Positions 1 through 8,301 of a stretch of 64,000 bases of DNA are shown here, piece after piece. The first letter of the stretch is position 1, and each line of letters begins with the position of its first letter. Where the stretch lies: NCBI RefSeq assembly GCF_003207955.1, contig NZ_NOXG01000002.1:1-64000 (forward strand), read 5' to 3'. The position numbers were made by a program, and so were the translations under genes. The DNA comes from Novacetimonas pomaceti. GTDB taxonomy: Bacteria > Pseudomonadota > Alphaproteobacteria > Acetobacterales > Acetobacteraceae. Under the pieces are notes generated by a model that worked only from the letters and a program-made list of their open reading frames with translations, was not told the DNA's origin and searched no databases.

Positions 1-1
1 G

Positions 2-583
2 CAGATCAGTCTGACCGATCCCGACAGCCGCCTCATGCGGCGTTCGGACGCCCACGAGTTCCGGCAGGCTTACAATGCCCAGGCCGTGGTCTGCGCCGAA
101 GGCAGTCAGCTGATCGTGACAACCGACGTTGTCGCCACGTCAGCGGACGCGCCATCCTTTGCCAGCACCGTGCTGTCGATGGAACACACGATCGGTCTCC
201 CAAAGACAGTGCTCGCCGACACCGGTTACGCCAGCGGGCAGGCGGTCCGGGACCTGCGGAAAAAAGGCATCGATCCGCTGGTCGCCATCGGACGGCCCTG
301 CGCCCGCAGGCCTTATGACTTCCGGCCACCTCCTGAAGACAGGGAACCGCGCCGGATCACCGAACCCTGGCGGCTTGCCATGAAGAAAAAACTGGAAACC
401 ACAAAAGCCGGAAATATTTACAGACTACGAAAACAGACCGTTGAACCGGTCTTTGGAATTATCAAAAGCATCATGGGCTTCAGAAGATTCAGTCTGCGTG
501 GCCTTGCAAAAGTCACGACTGAATGGACCCTCGTCGCTCTCGCATACAACTGCAAAAGAATGGCACGGCTTCAGGCAGCATAA
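2..583 (+). mobile_element. 3' part of a DDE transposase gene (IS1182-like), cut by the window edge
   Basis: The frame is open from base 2, so the 5' part of the gene lies outside the window; 193 residues remain and end in a normal TAA. Visible motifs fit the C-terminal catalytic half of IS1182-type DDE transposases: TDPDSRLM near the start, YNAQ, LADTGYAS carrying the probable second catalytic Asp, and VEPVFGIIK carrying the probable catalytic Glu. Such enzymes cut and rejoin the element ends. The reading frame is intact here, so the copy may be functional. It ends 52 bases before the 3' end of ssb, which is on the other strand. The right terminal inverted repeat could not be identified without the left end. 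Family assignment is from motifs and moderately sure. Confidence 0.8.
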
Positions 584-635
584 GCCGGGTCAGCCTCGGC
601 GTTATCAGCCGCAAAATGCCCAACCCGACAGGCTG

Positions 636-1178
636 CTAGAACGGAATTTCGTCGTCGAGGTCGCTGCCGCCCGCTGGCGCGTCCCAGCCGCCACCACCGC
701 CGCCCGAACCGCCGGCCGGGGCCGAACGGGGGGGCTGTGACGTGCGGCCGGGATTGCCGCCGCCATATCCGCCACCGCCGTTTCCGCCGCCATAGCCACC
801 GCCCATGTCGCCGCCTTCGCCGCCGCGATTGCTGTCAAGCAGGACGAGATCGCCACGGAAGCGGTCGACCACCACCTCGGTGGTGTAGCGTTCCTGCCCC
901 GACTGGTCCGTCCACTTGCGCGTCTGAAGCGTCCCTTCGAGGTAGACCTTGCGCCCCTTGCGCAGGAAGCGTTCGGCCACGTCGCCGATGCGTTCGTTGA
1001 AGATGACCACCCGGTGCCATTCGGTGCGTTCGCGCCGTTCGCCAGAGGCGCGGTCGTTCCATGTCTCGCTTGTCGCAAGGGTCAGCGATACGATCTTCGC
1101 GCCGCTCTGGCTGTTGCGGATTTCCGGGTCCTTGCCCAGATTACCTACGAGGATGACCTTGTTGACGCTACCCGCCAT
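636..1178 (-). CDS. ssb: Single-stranded DNA-binding protein
   Basis: SSB coats single-stranded DNA in replication, recombination and repair and recruits partners through its acidic tail. The 180-residue product has an N-terminal OB fold (MAGSVNKVILVGNLGKDPE, then WNDRASGERRERTEWHRVV), a glycine-rich linker full of GGGYGGGN-like repeats at about residues 118-145, and the diagnostic tip DLDDEIPF. The start is ATG at 1178 because the OB fold begins there and an AGGAC ribosome-binding site lies just upstream; the frame stays open 30 codons further but that part is not SSB-like. It is divergent from uvrA, an arrangement common in Alphaproteobacteria and often under LexA control. Confidence 0.97.
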   Translation of the reverse strand: MAGSVNKVILVGNLGKDPEIRNSQSGAKIVSLTLATSETWNDRASGERRERTEWHRVVIFNERIGDVAERFLRKGRKVYLEGTLQTRKWTDQSGQERYTTEVVVDRFRGDLVLLDSNRGGEGGDMGGGYGGGNGGGGYGGGNPGRTSQPPRSAPAGGSGGGGGGWDAPAGGSDLDDEIPF

Positions 1179-1398
1179 TTGATGTCCTGCTTGCTGTTCG
1201 GGTTCGCCGGCGGCCTGTTCCCAGGCCCCGGGGGGCCGGGCCGGTCCGTCGGAAACCGCCATGTCCACCCTGCGGCGGAACGGCCGTTCATGATGCCCCC
1301 ATCCTAGACCGAAATGGGCGGCGACCGGAAGGGTGGCGCGTCATCGAAAAAAATGCCTCGCCTTTTCGCCCCCTTGCCCTGTCGTGCGGATGGGGACA

Positions 1399-1413
1399 GA
1401 ACAACATGGCAAC
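1399..1413. promoter_or_regulatory. Possible LexA (SOS) box between ssb and uvrA
   Basis: The 15-base site reads GAAC, seven bases, CAAC. The alphaproteobacterial LexA box is a direct repeat GTTC-N7-GTTC, which is GAAC-N7-GAAC on the other strand, so this site has one mismatch. It sits 46 bases before the uvrA start in the region shared with ssb, both typical SOS genes. A second element in the same region, at 1278-1289, is GAAC-N4-GTTC, which resembles the Gram-positive LexA box. Neither is proven. Confidence 0.35.
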
Positions 1414-1458
1414 ATCACATTCGGTTCCCGCGGGATGCCCGCGGGGCAGGAGGATAAC

Positions 1459-4400
1459 ATGGACGATTCTTCTCCCGCGCGGGCGGGGGCCGGTGTGCCG
1501 CAGGTCACGGGACCCGCGATTCGGGTGCGCGGCGCGCGGGCGCACAACCTGAAGAATGTCGATGTCGACATCCCCCGCGACGCGCTGACGGTCATGACGG
1601 GCCTGTCGGGGTCGGGGAAATCGTCGCTGGCGTTCGACACCATCTATGCCGAGGGGCAGCGCCGCTATGTCGAAAGCCTTTCGGCCTATGCGCGGCAGTT
1701 CCTTGAACTGATGGGCAAGCCGGACGTCGATTCGATCGAGGGGCTGTCCCCCGCGATTTCGATCGAACAGAAGACCACGTCCAAGAATCCGCGCTCCACC
1801 GTGGGTACGGTGACGGAAATCCATGATTACATGCGCCTGCTGTGGGCGCGTGCCGGCGTACCCTATTCCCCCGAAACCGGCCTGCCGATCGAGGCGCAGA
1901 CCATCAGCCAGATGGTCGATCGCATCATGGCCATGCCGGAGGGGACGCGCCTGATGCTGCTGGCCCCGGTCATCCGCGACCGCAAGGGGGAATGCCGCAA
2001 GGAACTGGCGGACCTGCAGCGCAAGGGCTTCACCCGCGTGAAGGTGGACGGCACGCTGTATGAAATCGGCGAGGTGCCGGACCTCAACCGCCGCCTGCGC
2101 CACACGGTGGAGGCCGTGGTGGACCGCATCGTCGTGCGCGAGGGGCTGGAATCCCGCCTTGCCGACAGTTTCGAGACCGCGCTGTCCCTGTCCGACGGCC
2201 TTGTCTATGCCGAGGAGGTGCGGCGCGAAAAGGACGATGACGGCACGCCTGCGGAACGCACCGTCTTTTCCTCGCGCTTCGCCTGCCCCGTCAGCGGGTT
2301 TACGCTGGAGGAGATCGAGCCCCGGCTGTTTTCCTTCAACGCGCCGCAGGGGGCATGTCCCGCGTGCGACGGCATCGGGCAGGAAACGTTTTTCGACCCC
2401 CATCTTGTCGTGCCGGACGAGGGGCTGTCGCTGAAGGACGGCGCGATCGCCCCGTGGCGCAACAGCCAGAGCCCCTATTACCAGCAGACCCTGGCGGGGA
2501 TCGCGGCCCATTACGATGTCAGCATGGACACGCCATGGCGCGACCTGCCCGAAGGGGTGCGCGACGTCATCCTTCACGGCTGTCGCGATCCCATCGCCTT
2601 CACCTACAGCGACGACCGGCGCACCTATACCCTGACCAAGCCGTTCGAGGGGGTCATCACCAACCTGCGCCGCCGCATGGCGGAGACCGACAGCGTCTGG
2701 GTGCGCGAGGAGCTTTCGCGATACCAGTCCGAAAAGCCGTGCCATGTCTGCCACGGCGCGCGGCTGCGGCCCGAAGCCCTGTCGGTGAAGGTGGCGGGCC
2801 TGAACATCGCGCAGGCCTCCGACATGCCCATCCGCCGCGCGCTGGAATGGTTTGCCACGGTGGAACCCACGCTGAGCCCGCAGCGCGCGGAAATCGCGCG
2901 CCGCATCCTGCGTGAAATCCTCGACCGGCTGCGCTTCCTCGATGATGTGGGGCTGGATTACCTGACCCTGTCGCGCGGTTCGGCCACGCTGTCGGGCGGG
3001 GAGAGCCAGCGCATCCGCCTTGCCAGCCAGATCGGTTCGGGCCTGACGGGCGTGCTGTACGTGCTCGACGAACCCTCCATCGGGCTGCACCAGCGCGACA
3101 ATGAACGCCTGCTCGGCACGCTGGAGCGGCTCAAGCGGCTGGGAAACACGCTGATCGTCGTCGAACATGACGAGGACGCGATCCGGGCCGCGGACTGGCT
3201 GATCGACATGGGGCCGGGCGCGGGCGTCAATGGCGGGCATGTCGTCGCCTGCGGCACGCCGCAGCAGGTCGCGGCCAATCCCGACAGCCTGACGGGCGCG
3301 TACCTGTCGGGGCGCCGGCGCATCGAGGTCCCGGCGCATCGCCGTCCCGTCGATCCGGAGCGTGAGCTGGTCCTGCGCGGGGCAACGGGCAACAACCTCA
3401 AGGACGTGACCGCGCGCTTCCCCCTGGGCACGTTCACATGCGTCACGGGGGTGTCGGGCGGTGGCAAGTCCACGCTGGTGATCGATACGCTGTACAAGGC
3501 CCTGTCGCGGCGACTGATGGGATCGGGGCAGAACCCGGCCCCGTATCGTGAGATCGACGGGATCGAACAGCTCGACAAGATCATCGACATCGACCAGTCG
3601 CCCATCGGGCGCACGCCGCGATCCAACCCCGCGACCTATACCGACCTGTTCACCCCGATTCGCGACTGGTTCTCCGAACTGCCGGAAAGCAAGGCGCGGG
3701 GGTACAAGGCGGGGCGCTTCTCCTTCAACGTGAAGGGCGGACGGTGCGAGGCATGCCAGGGCGACGGCGTGCTGAAGATCGAGATGCACTTCCTGCCCGA
3801 TGTGTTCGTGACATGCGATACCTGCAAGGGCGCGCGTTATAACCGCGAGACGCTGGAGGTGAAGTTCCGGGGCAAGTCGATCGCCGACGTGCTGTCGATG
3901 TCCGTGGACGAGGCGCTGCCGTTCTTTTCCGCCGTGCCGCGCATCCGCGACCGCCTTGCGATCCTGCAGAAGGTGGGGCTGGGCTATGTCGCGCTGGGAC
4001 AGCAGGCCACGACCCTGTCCGGGGGCGAGGCGCAGCGCGTGAAGCTGTCGAAGGAACTGGCCCGCCGCGCCACGGGGCGGACGCTGTACATCCTCGACGA
4101 GCCCACCACCGGCCTGCATACCGAGGACGTGCGCAAGCTGCTGGAGGTGCTGCACGCGCTGGTAGCGCAGGGCAACACCGTCGTGGTGATCGAACACAAC
4201 CTGGAGGTCATCAAGACCGCCGACTGGGTGATCGACATGGGACCGGAAGGGGGCGACGGTGGTGGCCGCATCGTGGCCGAAGGCACGCCCGAGGAGGTCG
4301 CGGCGAATCCCGAAAGCCATACCGGCCGATTCCTTCGCCCCCTGCTGGCGGAGCGTCCGGTGATCGCGACGCCGCCGCCAAAGCCCGCGCGGGGGAAGAA

Positions 4401-4524
4401 GGTTGCGTCCCCCGCCACGGCGCGCGGGAAAAAGACCGTCCGTGCGCCAAAATCGCCCGCGTCGGGCGCACCTGCCGGTGGGAAAGCGAAAAAGGGCGGA
4501 AAAAAGCCGAAAAAAGCAGAATGA
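1459..4524 (+). CDS. uvrA: Excinuclease ABC subunit A
   Basis: UvrA is the damage-sensing ATPase of nucleotide excision repair; as a dimer it loads UvrB at bulky lesions. The product has 1021 residues against about 940 for E. coli. Walker A of the first ABC module is GLSGSGKSS (residues 48-56) and the second is GVSGGGKST. Both halves carry LSGGE signatures and a DEP Walker B. The second zinc finger (CEACQGDG ... CDTCKGAR) is intact; the first has CPVSGF, lacking one Cys of the usual pair. The surplus length is a Lys/Ala/Pro-rich tail of about 50 residues. ATG 1459 was chosen for the AGGAGG seven bases upstream; longer in-frame starts lack a good site. Confidence 0.98.
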   Translation: MDDSSPARAGAGVPQVTGPAIRVRGARAHNLKNVDVDIPRDALTVMTGLSGSGKSSLAFDTIYAEGQRRYVESLSAYARQFLELMGKPDVDSIEGLSPAISIEQKTTSKNPRSTVGTVTEIHDYMRLLWARAGVPYSPETGLPIEAQTISQMVDRIMAMPEGTRLMLLAPVIRDRKGECRKELADLQRKGFTRVKVDGTLYEIGEVPDLNRRLRHTVEAVVDRIVVREGLESRLADSFETALSLSDGLVYAEEVRREKDDDGTPAERTVFSSRFACPVSGFTLEEIEPRLFSFNAPQGACPACDGIGQETFFDPHLVVPDEGLSLKDGAIAPWRNSQSPYYQQTLAGIAAHYDVSMDTPWRDLPEGVRDVILHGCRDPIAFTYSDDRRTYTLTKPFEGVITNLRRRMAETDSVWVREELSRYQSEKPCHVCHGARLRPEALSVKVAGLNIAQASDMPIRRALEWFATVEPTLSPQRAEIARRILREILDRLRFLDDVGLDYLTLSRGSATLSGGESQRIRLASQIGSGLTGVLYVLDEPSIGLHQRDNERLLGTLERLKRLGNTLIVVEHDEDAIRAADWLIDMGPGAGVNGGHVVACGTPQQVAANPDSLTGAYLSGRRRIEVPAHRRPVDPERELVLRGATGNNLKDVTARFPLGTFTCVTGVSGGGKSTLVIDTLYKALSRRLMGSGQNPAPYREIDGIEQLDKIIDIDQSPIGRTPRSNPATYTDLFTPIRDWFSELPESKARGYKAGRFSFNVKGGRCEACQGDGVLKIEMHFLPDVFVTCDTCKGARYNRETLEVKFRGKSIADVLSMSVDEALPFFSAVPRIRDRLAILQKVGLGYVALGQQATTLSGGEAQRVKLSKELARRATGRTLYILDEPTTGLHTEDVRKLLEVLHALVAQGNTVVVIEHNLEVIKTADWVIDMGPEGGDGGGRIVAEGTPEEVAANPESHTGRFLRPLLAERPVIATPPPKPARGKKVASPATARGKKTVRAPKSPASGAPAGGKAKKGGKKPKKAE

Positions 4525-4696
4525 AACCCGGCGGCGCGCGATAGGGTTGCATGGCGGGAGGGCGGAATTGAAAAATATTCCGCCAAACAGGCGAAAAGTG
4601 CTTGCATCCTGCCCGGCAGAGGCCCTATCAGCGCCACTCTTGGCCCAAGGGGGCAATGTCTGCCCAACAGGCTGTCTACTGGTTTGGGGGTACGTG

Positions 4697-5161
4697 ATGA
4701 ACGCACTTGCTCAACTGGGGATGGTCTCGGAACTCCCGAGCGATAACCAGATCTCTTCAGCGCCGTTTTCGTCCGACGACGACCGGAAAGATTATTTCGT
4801 CGAAAAAGACGGGATGAAGTTTGCGGGCACGCATCTTCTTGTCGATCTTTGGGATGCGCACAATCTTGATGATCCCGACAGGATTGACCGCACCCTGTGC
4901 GAAGCCGCAGTGACGGCCGGGGCGACGATCCTGCACAGCCATTTCCATCACTTCACGCCCAATGGCGGCGTGTCCGGTGTGGTCGTGCTGGCGGAAAGCC
5001 ACATTTCGATCCATACGTGGCCAGAGCGCAATTTCGCCGCCGTGGACATCTTCATGTGCGGCGCATGTGACCCGCATCTGGCGATCCCGGTCATGCAGCG
5101 CCTGTTCCAGGCCGGCCGGATCGAGGTGGACGAGCAGCGTCGCGGCCGCGTCCAGCCCTGA
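4697..5161 (+). CDS. speD: S-adenosylmethionine decarboxylase proenzyme
   Basis: SpeD makes decarboxylated AdoMet, the aminopropyl donor used by SpeE for spermidine. It is of the short bacterial class (154 residues), synthesised as a proenzyme that cleaves itself to create a pyruvoyl cofactor. The cleavage site is seen at E100-S101 in LAESHISIHTWPE; H106 and C121 (IFMCG) match the processing and catalytic residues of the family, and KFAGTH is the conserved N-terminal motif. About 35 residues precede the conserved core, more than in Bacillus SpeD, so an internal start is possible. The leader has a perfect 8-bp hairpin at 4561-4584 and a promoter-like TTGCAT, 17 bases, CTATCA at about 4604. speE follows after 134 bases. 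Confidence 0.95.
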   Translation: MNALAQLGMVSELPSDNQISSAPFSSDDDRKDYFVEKDGMKFAGTHLLVDLWDAHNLDDPDRIDRTLCEAAVTAGATILHSHFHHFTPNGGVSGVVVLAESHISIHTWPERNFAAVDIFMCGACDPHLAIPVMQRLFQAGRIEVDEQRRGRVQP

Positions 5162-5237
5162 TTTCATGCATGGGGACACGCCACAGTGTTCCCATGCCCT
5201 GCTATAGCCGATGCCCCCGCGCAGGGAGGTAATGACA

Positions 5238-5259
5238 GGCCGGACCGATATGTCCGGCC
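5238..5259 (+). terminator. Hairpin between speD and speE, possible attenuator
   Basis: A perfect 8-bp stem GGCCGGAC / GTCCGGCC with a 6-base loop is followed by CGTTTTCG. The T run is short, so it would be at most a partial terminator that lowers speE relative to speD, or a 3'-end stabiliser of the speD message. It ends 36 bases before the speE start. Confidence 0.4.
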
Positions 5260-5295
5260 CGTTTTCGCGTGGATATTTTTCAAGGAGCACCACGG

Positions 5296-6174
5296 ATGTC
5301 CGACGTCTGGATCAGCGAAACCCTGTACAATGGATGGCGACAGCAGTTTCGTGTCAACAGGATGCTGGCCCAGACCAAAAGCGCGTTTCAGGACATCGTG
5401 GTCTTTGAAAACGAGGATTATGGCCGTGTCCTGATGCTCGACGGCGTGGTGCAGATCACCGAACGTGACGAGTTCGTCTATCAGGAAATGCTGACGCATG
5501 TGCCGTTGCTGGCGCATGGGGCGGCGCGCAATGTCCTGATCATCGGGGCGGGCGATGGCGGCGTCCTGCGCCGCGTGCTGCAGCACAGCACGGTCGAACG
5601 CGCGGTGATGGTCGAAATCGACGGGGAGGTCATTTCCCTGTCCAGGAAATTCCTGCCTGACATCGCGGGCGATGCGTGGAACGACCCGCGCGCGGACGTG
5701 ATCGTGGGCGATGGCATCGAATACGTGGCCAATGCGCCGGATGCGTCCTTTGACGCGATTATCGTGGACAGCACCGATCCGATTGGCGTGGGCGAAGTCC
5801 TGTTTACCGATTCGTTCTATCGTCACTGCGCGCGCATCCTGACCGATAACGGCCTGATCGTGAACCAGTGCGGCGTGCCGTTCATGCAGGCCGACGAACT
5901 GCGTGACACCAGCGCGCGCCGGGCGCAGTTCTTCCCCCATGTCTCGGCCTATGTCGCGGCCGTTCCGACCTATGTCGGCGGGTTCATGACGCTGGGCATC
6001 GCCGCCAAGGGCGAAGCCCCCGGACAGCACGATGTCAGCGTGATCCGCGAACGCGCGCGCAAGGCCGGCATTATCGAGGGATGCCAGTACTGGACCCCCG
6101 AAATGCACGTCGCGTCCTTTACACTGCCCCCATACATCGCGCGTAACCTGCCCGGCCACGGCCGGAAGGGTTAG
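5296..6174 (+). CDS. speE: Spermidine synthase
   Basis: SpeE transfers the aminopropyl group of decarboxylated AdoMet to putrescine. The 292-residue product matches bacterial spermidine synthases: N-terminal WISETLYNGWRQQF, the AdoMet-binding glycine motif IIGAGDGGVLRRVL, GDGIEYV, and VDSTDP with the catalytic Asp. ATG 5296 has AAGGAG eight bases upstream; an in-frame ATG nine codons earlier lacks such a site. With speD it forms a two-gene spermidine unit. A strong terminator follows at 6211. Confidence 0.96.
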   Translation: MSDVWISETLYNGWRQQFRVNRMLAQTKSAFQDIVVFENEDYGRVLMLDGVVQITERDEFVYQEMLTHVPLLAHGAARNVLIIGAGDGGVLRRVLQHSTVERAVMVEIDGEVISLSRKFLPDIAGDAWNDPRADVIVGDGIEYVANAPDASFDAIIVDSTDPIGVGEVLFTDSFYRHCARILTDNGLIVNQCGVPFMQADELRDTSARRAQFFPHVSAYVAAVPTYVGGFMTLGIAAKGEAPGQHDVSVIRERARKAGIIEGCQYWTPEMHVASFTLPPYIARNLPGHGRKG

Positions 6175-6210
6175 GACCGGCATTCGCGTCATCCGGTGAA
6201 AACCGTTTGA

Positions 6211-6252
6211 AAAGGCAGGTTCGGCAGCGTCCCGAACCTGCCTTTATTTTTT
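6211..6252. terminator. Bidirectional rho-independent terminator of speE and the lysR gene
   Basis: A perfect 14-bp inverted repeat, AAAGGCAGGTTCGG with its complement across a short loop, is followed by a T-rich tract (ATTTTTT) on the plus strand. It overlaps the stop codon of the convergent lysR gene at 6244-6246, so the last codons of lysR encode the stem. Confidence 0.85.
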
Positions 6253-7257
6253 ATCGGCAGGCTGTTCCCCGACGCTTTCCTGACGACCGGGTGGTGGCGT
6301 CGCGGCAGGCGATGGCGCATCGGGCGCGCCGGTGTTCGCGTTGCGCCTGGCGCGGTCCCACAGGCGGCCCACGTCGCCCCCGCCTTCGTCCATGTGGCGA
6401 TACAGGCGGATGTCGATGTCGAGATTCCATCGCGCATCGCGCGAGGCAGGGACAAGCGCGCCGGTGGCCAGTTCCGTCCTGATCAGGCTGCGCGGCAGCC
6501 AGCACAGCCCACCCCCGGCAAGCACGACAGCCTTCAGCCCATGGGCAATGGCATTCTGGTGGACCGTCACGCGCTGAAAGGGGGGCGAGACATCGAACAG
6601 CCGCCGCAGCACCTGCCCGAAGAAGGAATCATCGCCATAGGTGGCATAGGGCACCGCGATCGGCCGGGTCAGTGCCGCGTCCAGAAGGCCCTCTCCCACC
6701 CATTTCGTGCCATCGACGACAAGTTCGCGCGCGGTCACGGGGATTGCCTCGTCCGAGGAAACCTTCAGGAATTCGAACTTCCCTTCCTCCAGCCGCAGGC
6801 TGACGTAACGGTGCGCATAGGTCAGGAAGAAATCGGCCTCTCCCTCCACCAGCGCTGACAGATTGGCCTCGATCCCGCCGCGGTCCGGCAGGATCGCCGC
6901 ACGGATCGGCGGCGCATCGAGGCTGAGGGCCGCCATCCAGTTCGGAAAGAACGCCACGGCCAGCGTATGCAGCGCTGCGAAGCGCACCAGTTTCGCCGCC
7001 GCATCCCCCCTGAAGGCTTCGCGCGCGCCGTAAAGCTGCCGGATCATGTCGCGCGCCTGCGGAAGGAAGCGCAGCCCTTCGCGCGTCAGTTCCGCAGGCA
7101 GGGAGGCACGGCTGACCAGCGTCGTGCCCAGCCAGTTCTCAAGCTGCCGGACCCGTCGGCTCAGGGCGGGCTGGGTGACATGGCGAAGCTCCGCGGCACG
7201 CGAAAAACTGCCTGTCTCAGCCAGCGCCGCGAAATCTTCCAGCCATTTCAGTTCCAT
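6244..7257 (-). CDS. LysR-family transcriptional regulator
   Basis: A 337-residue LysR-type regulator. The winged helix-turn-helix covers residues 1-60 (MELKWLEDFAALAETGSFSR, then HVTQPALSRRVRQLENWLG) and is followed by the effector-binding domain from about residue 90. The N-terminus resembles the YjiE/HypT subgroup more than CysB or CbbR types. The C-terminus carries a low-complexity Pro/Ala tail of about 35 residues. It is divergent from the D-amino-acid operon starting at 7411; LysR regulators normally act on the divergent neighbour, so it is the likely regulator of that operon, with a dyad at 7303-7334. The inducer cannot be read from the sequence. Confidence 0.92.
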   Translation of the reverse strand: MELKWLEDFAALAETGSFSRAAELRHVTQPALSRRVRQLENWLGTTLVSRASLPAELTREGLRFLPQARDMIRQLYGAREAFRGDAAAKLVRFAALHTLAVAFFPNWMAALSLDAPPIRAAILPDRGGIEANLSALVEGEADFFLTYAHRYVSLRLEEGKFEFLKVSSDEAIPVTARELVVDGTKWVGEGLLDAALTRPIAVPYATYGDDSFFGQVLRRLFDVSPPFQRVTVHQNAIAHGLKAVVLAGGGLCWLPRSLIRTELATGALVPASRDARWNLDIDIRLYRHMDEGGGDVGRLWDRARRNANTGAPDAPSPAATPPPGRQESVGEQPADKK

Positions 7258-7302
7258 CTACCCATGACCTTTTCCCAAAGGGGGATTATCCGTCAAACCA
7301 AT

Positions 7303-7334
7303 GATATTCCTACGTTATACAGAAATGGAATATC
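7303..7334. promoter_or_regulatory. Probable LysR operator: GATATTCC, 16 bases, GGAATATC
   Basis: A perfect 8-bp interrupted inverted repeat in the AT-rich spacer between lysR and the transaminase operon. Its centre is about 60 bases from the lysR start and 92 bases from the start of the transaminase gene, a typical position for a LysR activator site that also serves autoregulation. The size of the dyad and its AT-rich setting in a GC-rich genome argue against chance. No binding data are available. Confidence 0.5.
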
Positions 7335-7410
7335 TTTGTGCCAAATTGCTATTGGCCTTGTCAGGCACGATCCGCCAGCATTGGGACATCATCTGCTGAC
7401 GAAGGCGCCG

Positions 7411-8301
7411 ATGGAACGGACTGTATATTGTGCCGGCACGTACATGCCGCAAAGCGAGGCGCGCCTCGGCATCCTTGATCGCGGCACGCTGTTCGGGGAC
7501 GCGATTTACGAGGTCACGGTCGTTCTGGACGGGCGGTTGATCGACAATGGCCTGCACCTTGATCGCCTTGAACGTTCGCTTGCCGCGCTGGCGATTCCCA
7601 TGCCGCTGCCAAGGCATGAAATCGAGGCCGTCCAGCACGAACTCGTCGCGCGTAACGAACTGGAGGAAGGCACGCTGTACCTGCAGGTCAGCAGGGGCGA
7701 GGCCGACCGTGATTTTGTCTATCCCGCCGACATGCGGCCCAATTTCTTCGCCTTTACCCAGCGCAGGGCGATCCGCGATACCCCGGCGCAGAGGCAGGGC
7801 ATCAGCGTCGCCCTGATGCCTGACCCACGCTGGGCGCGACGCGACATCAAGACGACGATGCTGCTTGGGCAGGTGCTGGCCAAGCGGGAAGCGCGGGCGA
7901 CGGGATTTGCCGATGTCTGGTTTGTCGAGGACGGCGTGATAACGGAAGGCGCGTCTTCGACCGCGTTCCTCATCACCCGCGCGGGCGCGGTGGTGACCCG
8001 TCCGAATTCCCACGCCATCCTGCCCGGATGCACCCGCAGGGCCGTGCAGGCCCTGTGCGCCCGCCATGATCTGGTGTTCGAGGAACGTGGCTTCACGCCC
8101 GATGACATCGCGATGGCGGCCGAGGCATTCCAGACCAGCGCCTCCTCGCTTGTTACGCCGGTTGTCCGGGTCGGCGCGATTCCCATCGGGGACGGAACGC
8201 CCGGCCCCATGACCCGCCGGCTCCAGCGCTATTACCTTGAGGCGGCCCTCGGACAGGGACCCGATGCGCGGCCCGCTAAGCCGGGGCCTGAACTCTTGTG
8301 A
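7411..8301 (+). CDS. D-amino-acid transaminase-like class IV aminotransferase
   Basis: A 296-residue PLP enzyme of fold type IV, closest by eye to bacterial D-amino-acid transaminase, which moves the amino group of D-alanine and other D-amino acids to 2-oxoglutarate. Y33 (FGDAIYEV), R100 (in VSRGEADR), K147 (RRDIKTTMLLG, the PLP lysine) and E179 (VITEGASS) line up with Y31, R98, K145 and E177 of the Bacillus enzyme. The residue matching His100 of its carboxylate trap appears to be F102, so substrate range may differ. ATG 7411 fits the family N-terminus. First gene of a six-gene overlapping operon; the next gene starts on its stop codon (GTGA). Confidence 0.88.
   Translation: MERTVYCAGTYMPQSEARLGILDRGTLFGDAIYEVTVVLDGRLIDNGLHLDRLERSLAALAIPMPLPRHEIEAVQHELVARNELEEGTLYLQVSRGEADRDFVYPADMRPNFFAFTQRRAIRDTPAQRQGISVALMPDPRWARRDIKTTMLLGQVLAKREARATGFADVWFVEDGVITEGASSTAFLITRAGAVVTRPNSHAILPGCTRRAVQALCARHDLVFEERGFTPDDIAMAAEAFQTSASSLVTPVVRVGAIPIGDGTPGPMTRRLQRYYLEAALGQGPDARPAKPGPELL

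Noticed and set aside
1288..4656. 1122-codon open frame on the minus strand opposite uvrA
   Set aside because: Antisense open frames are common in GC-rich DNA. The protein shows no family, and uvrA on the other strand is certain.
5164..6192. 342-codon minus-strand frame opposite speE
   Set aside because: Shadow of speE with no recognisable domain and no ribosome-binding site; it also overlaps speE almost entirely.
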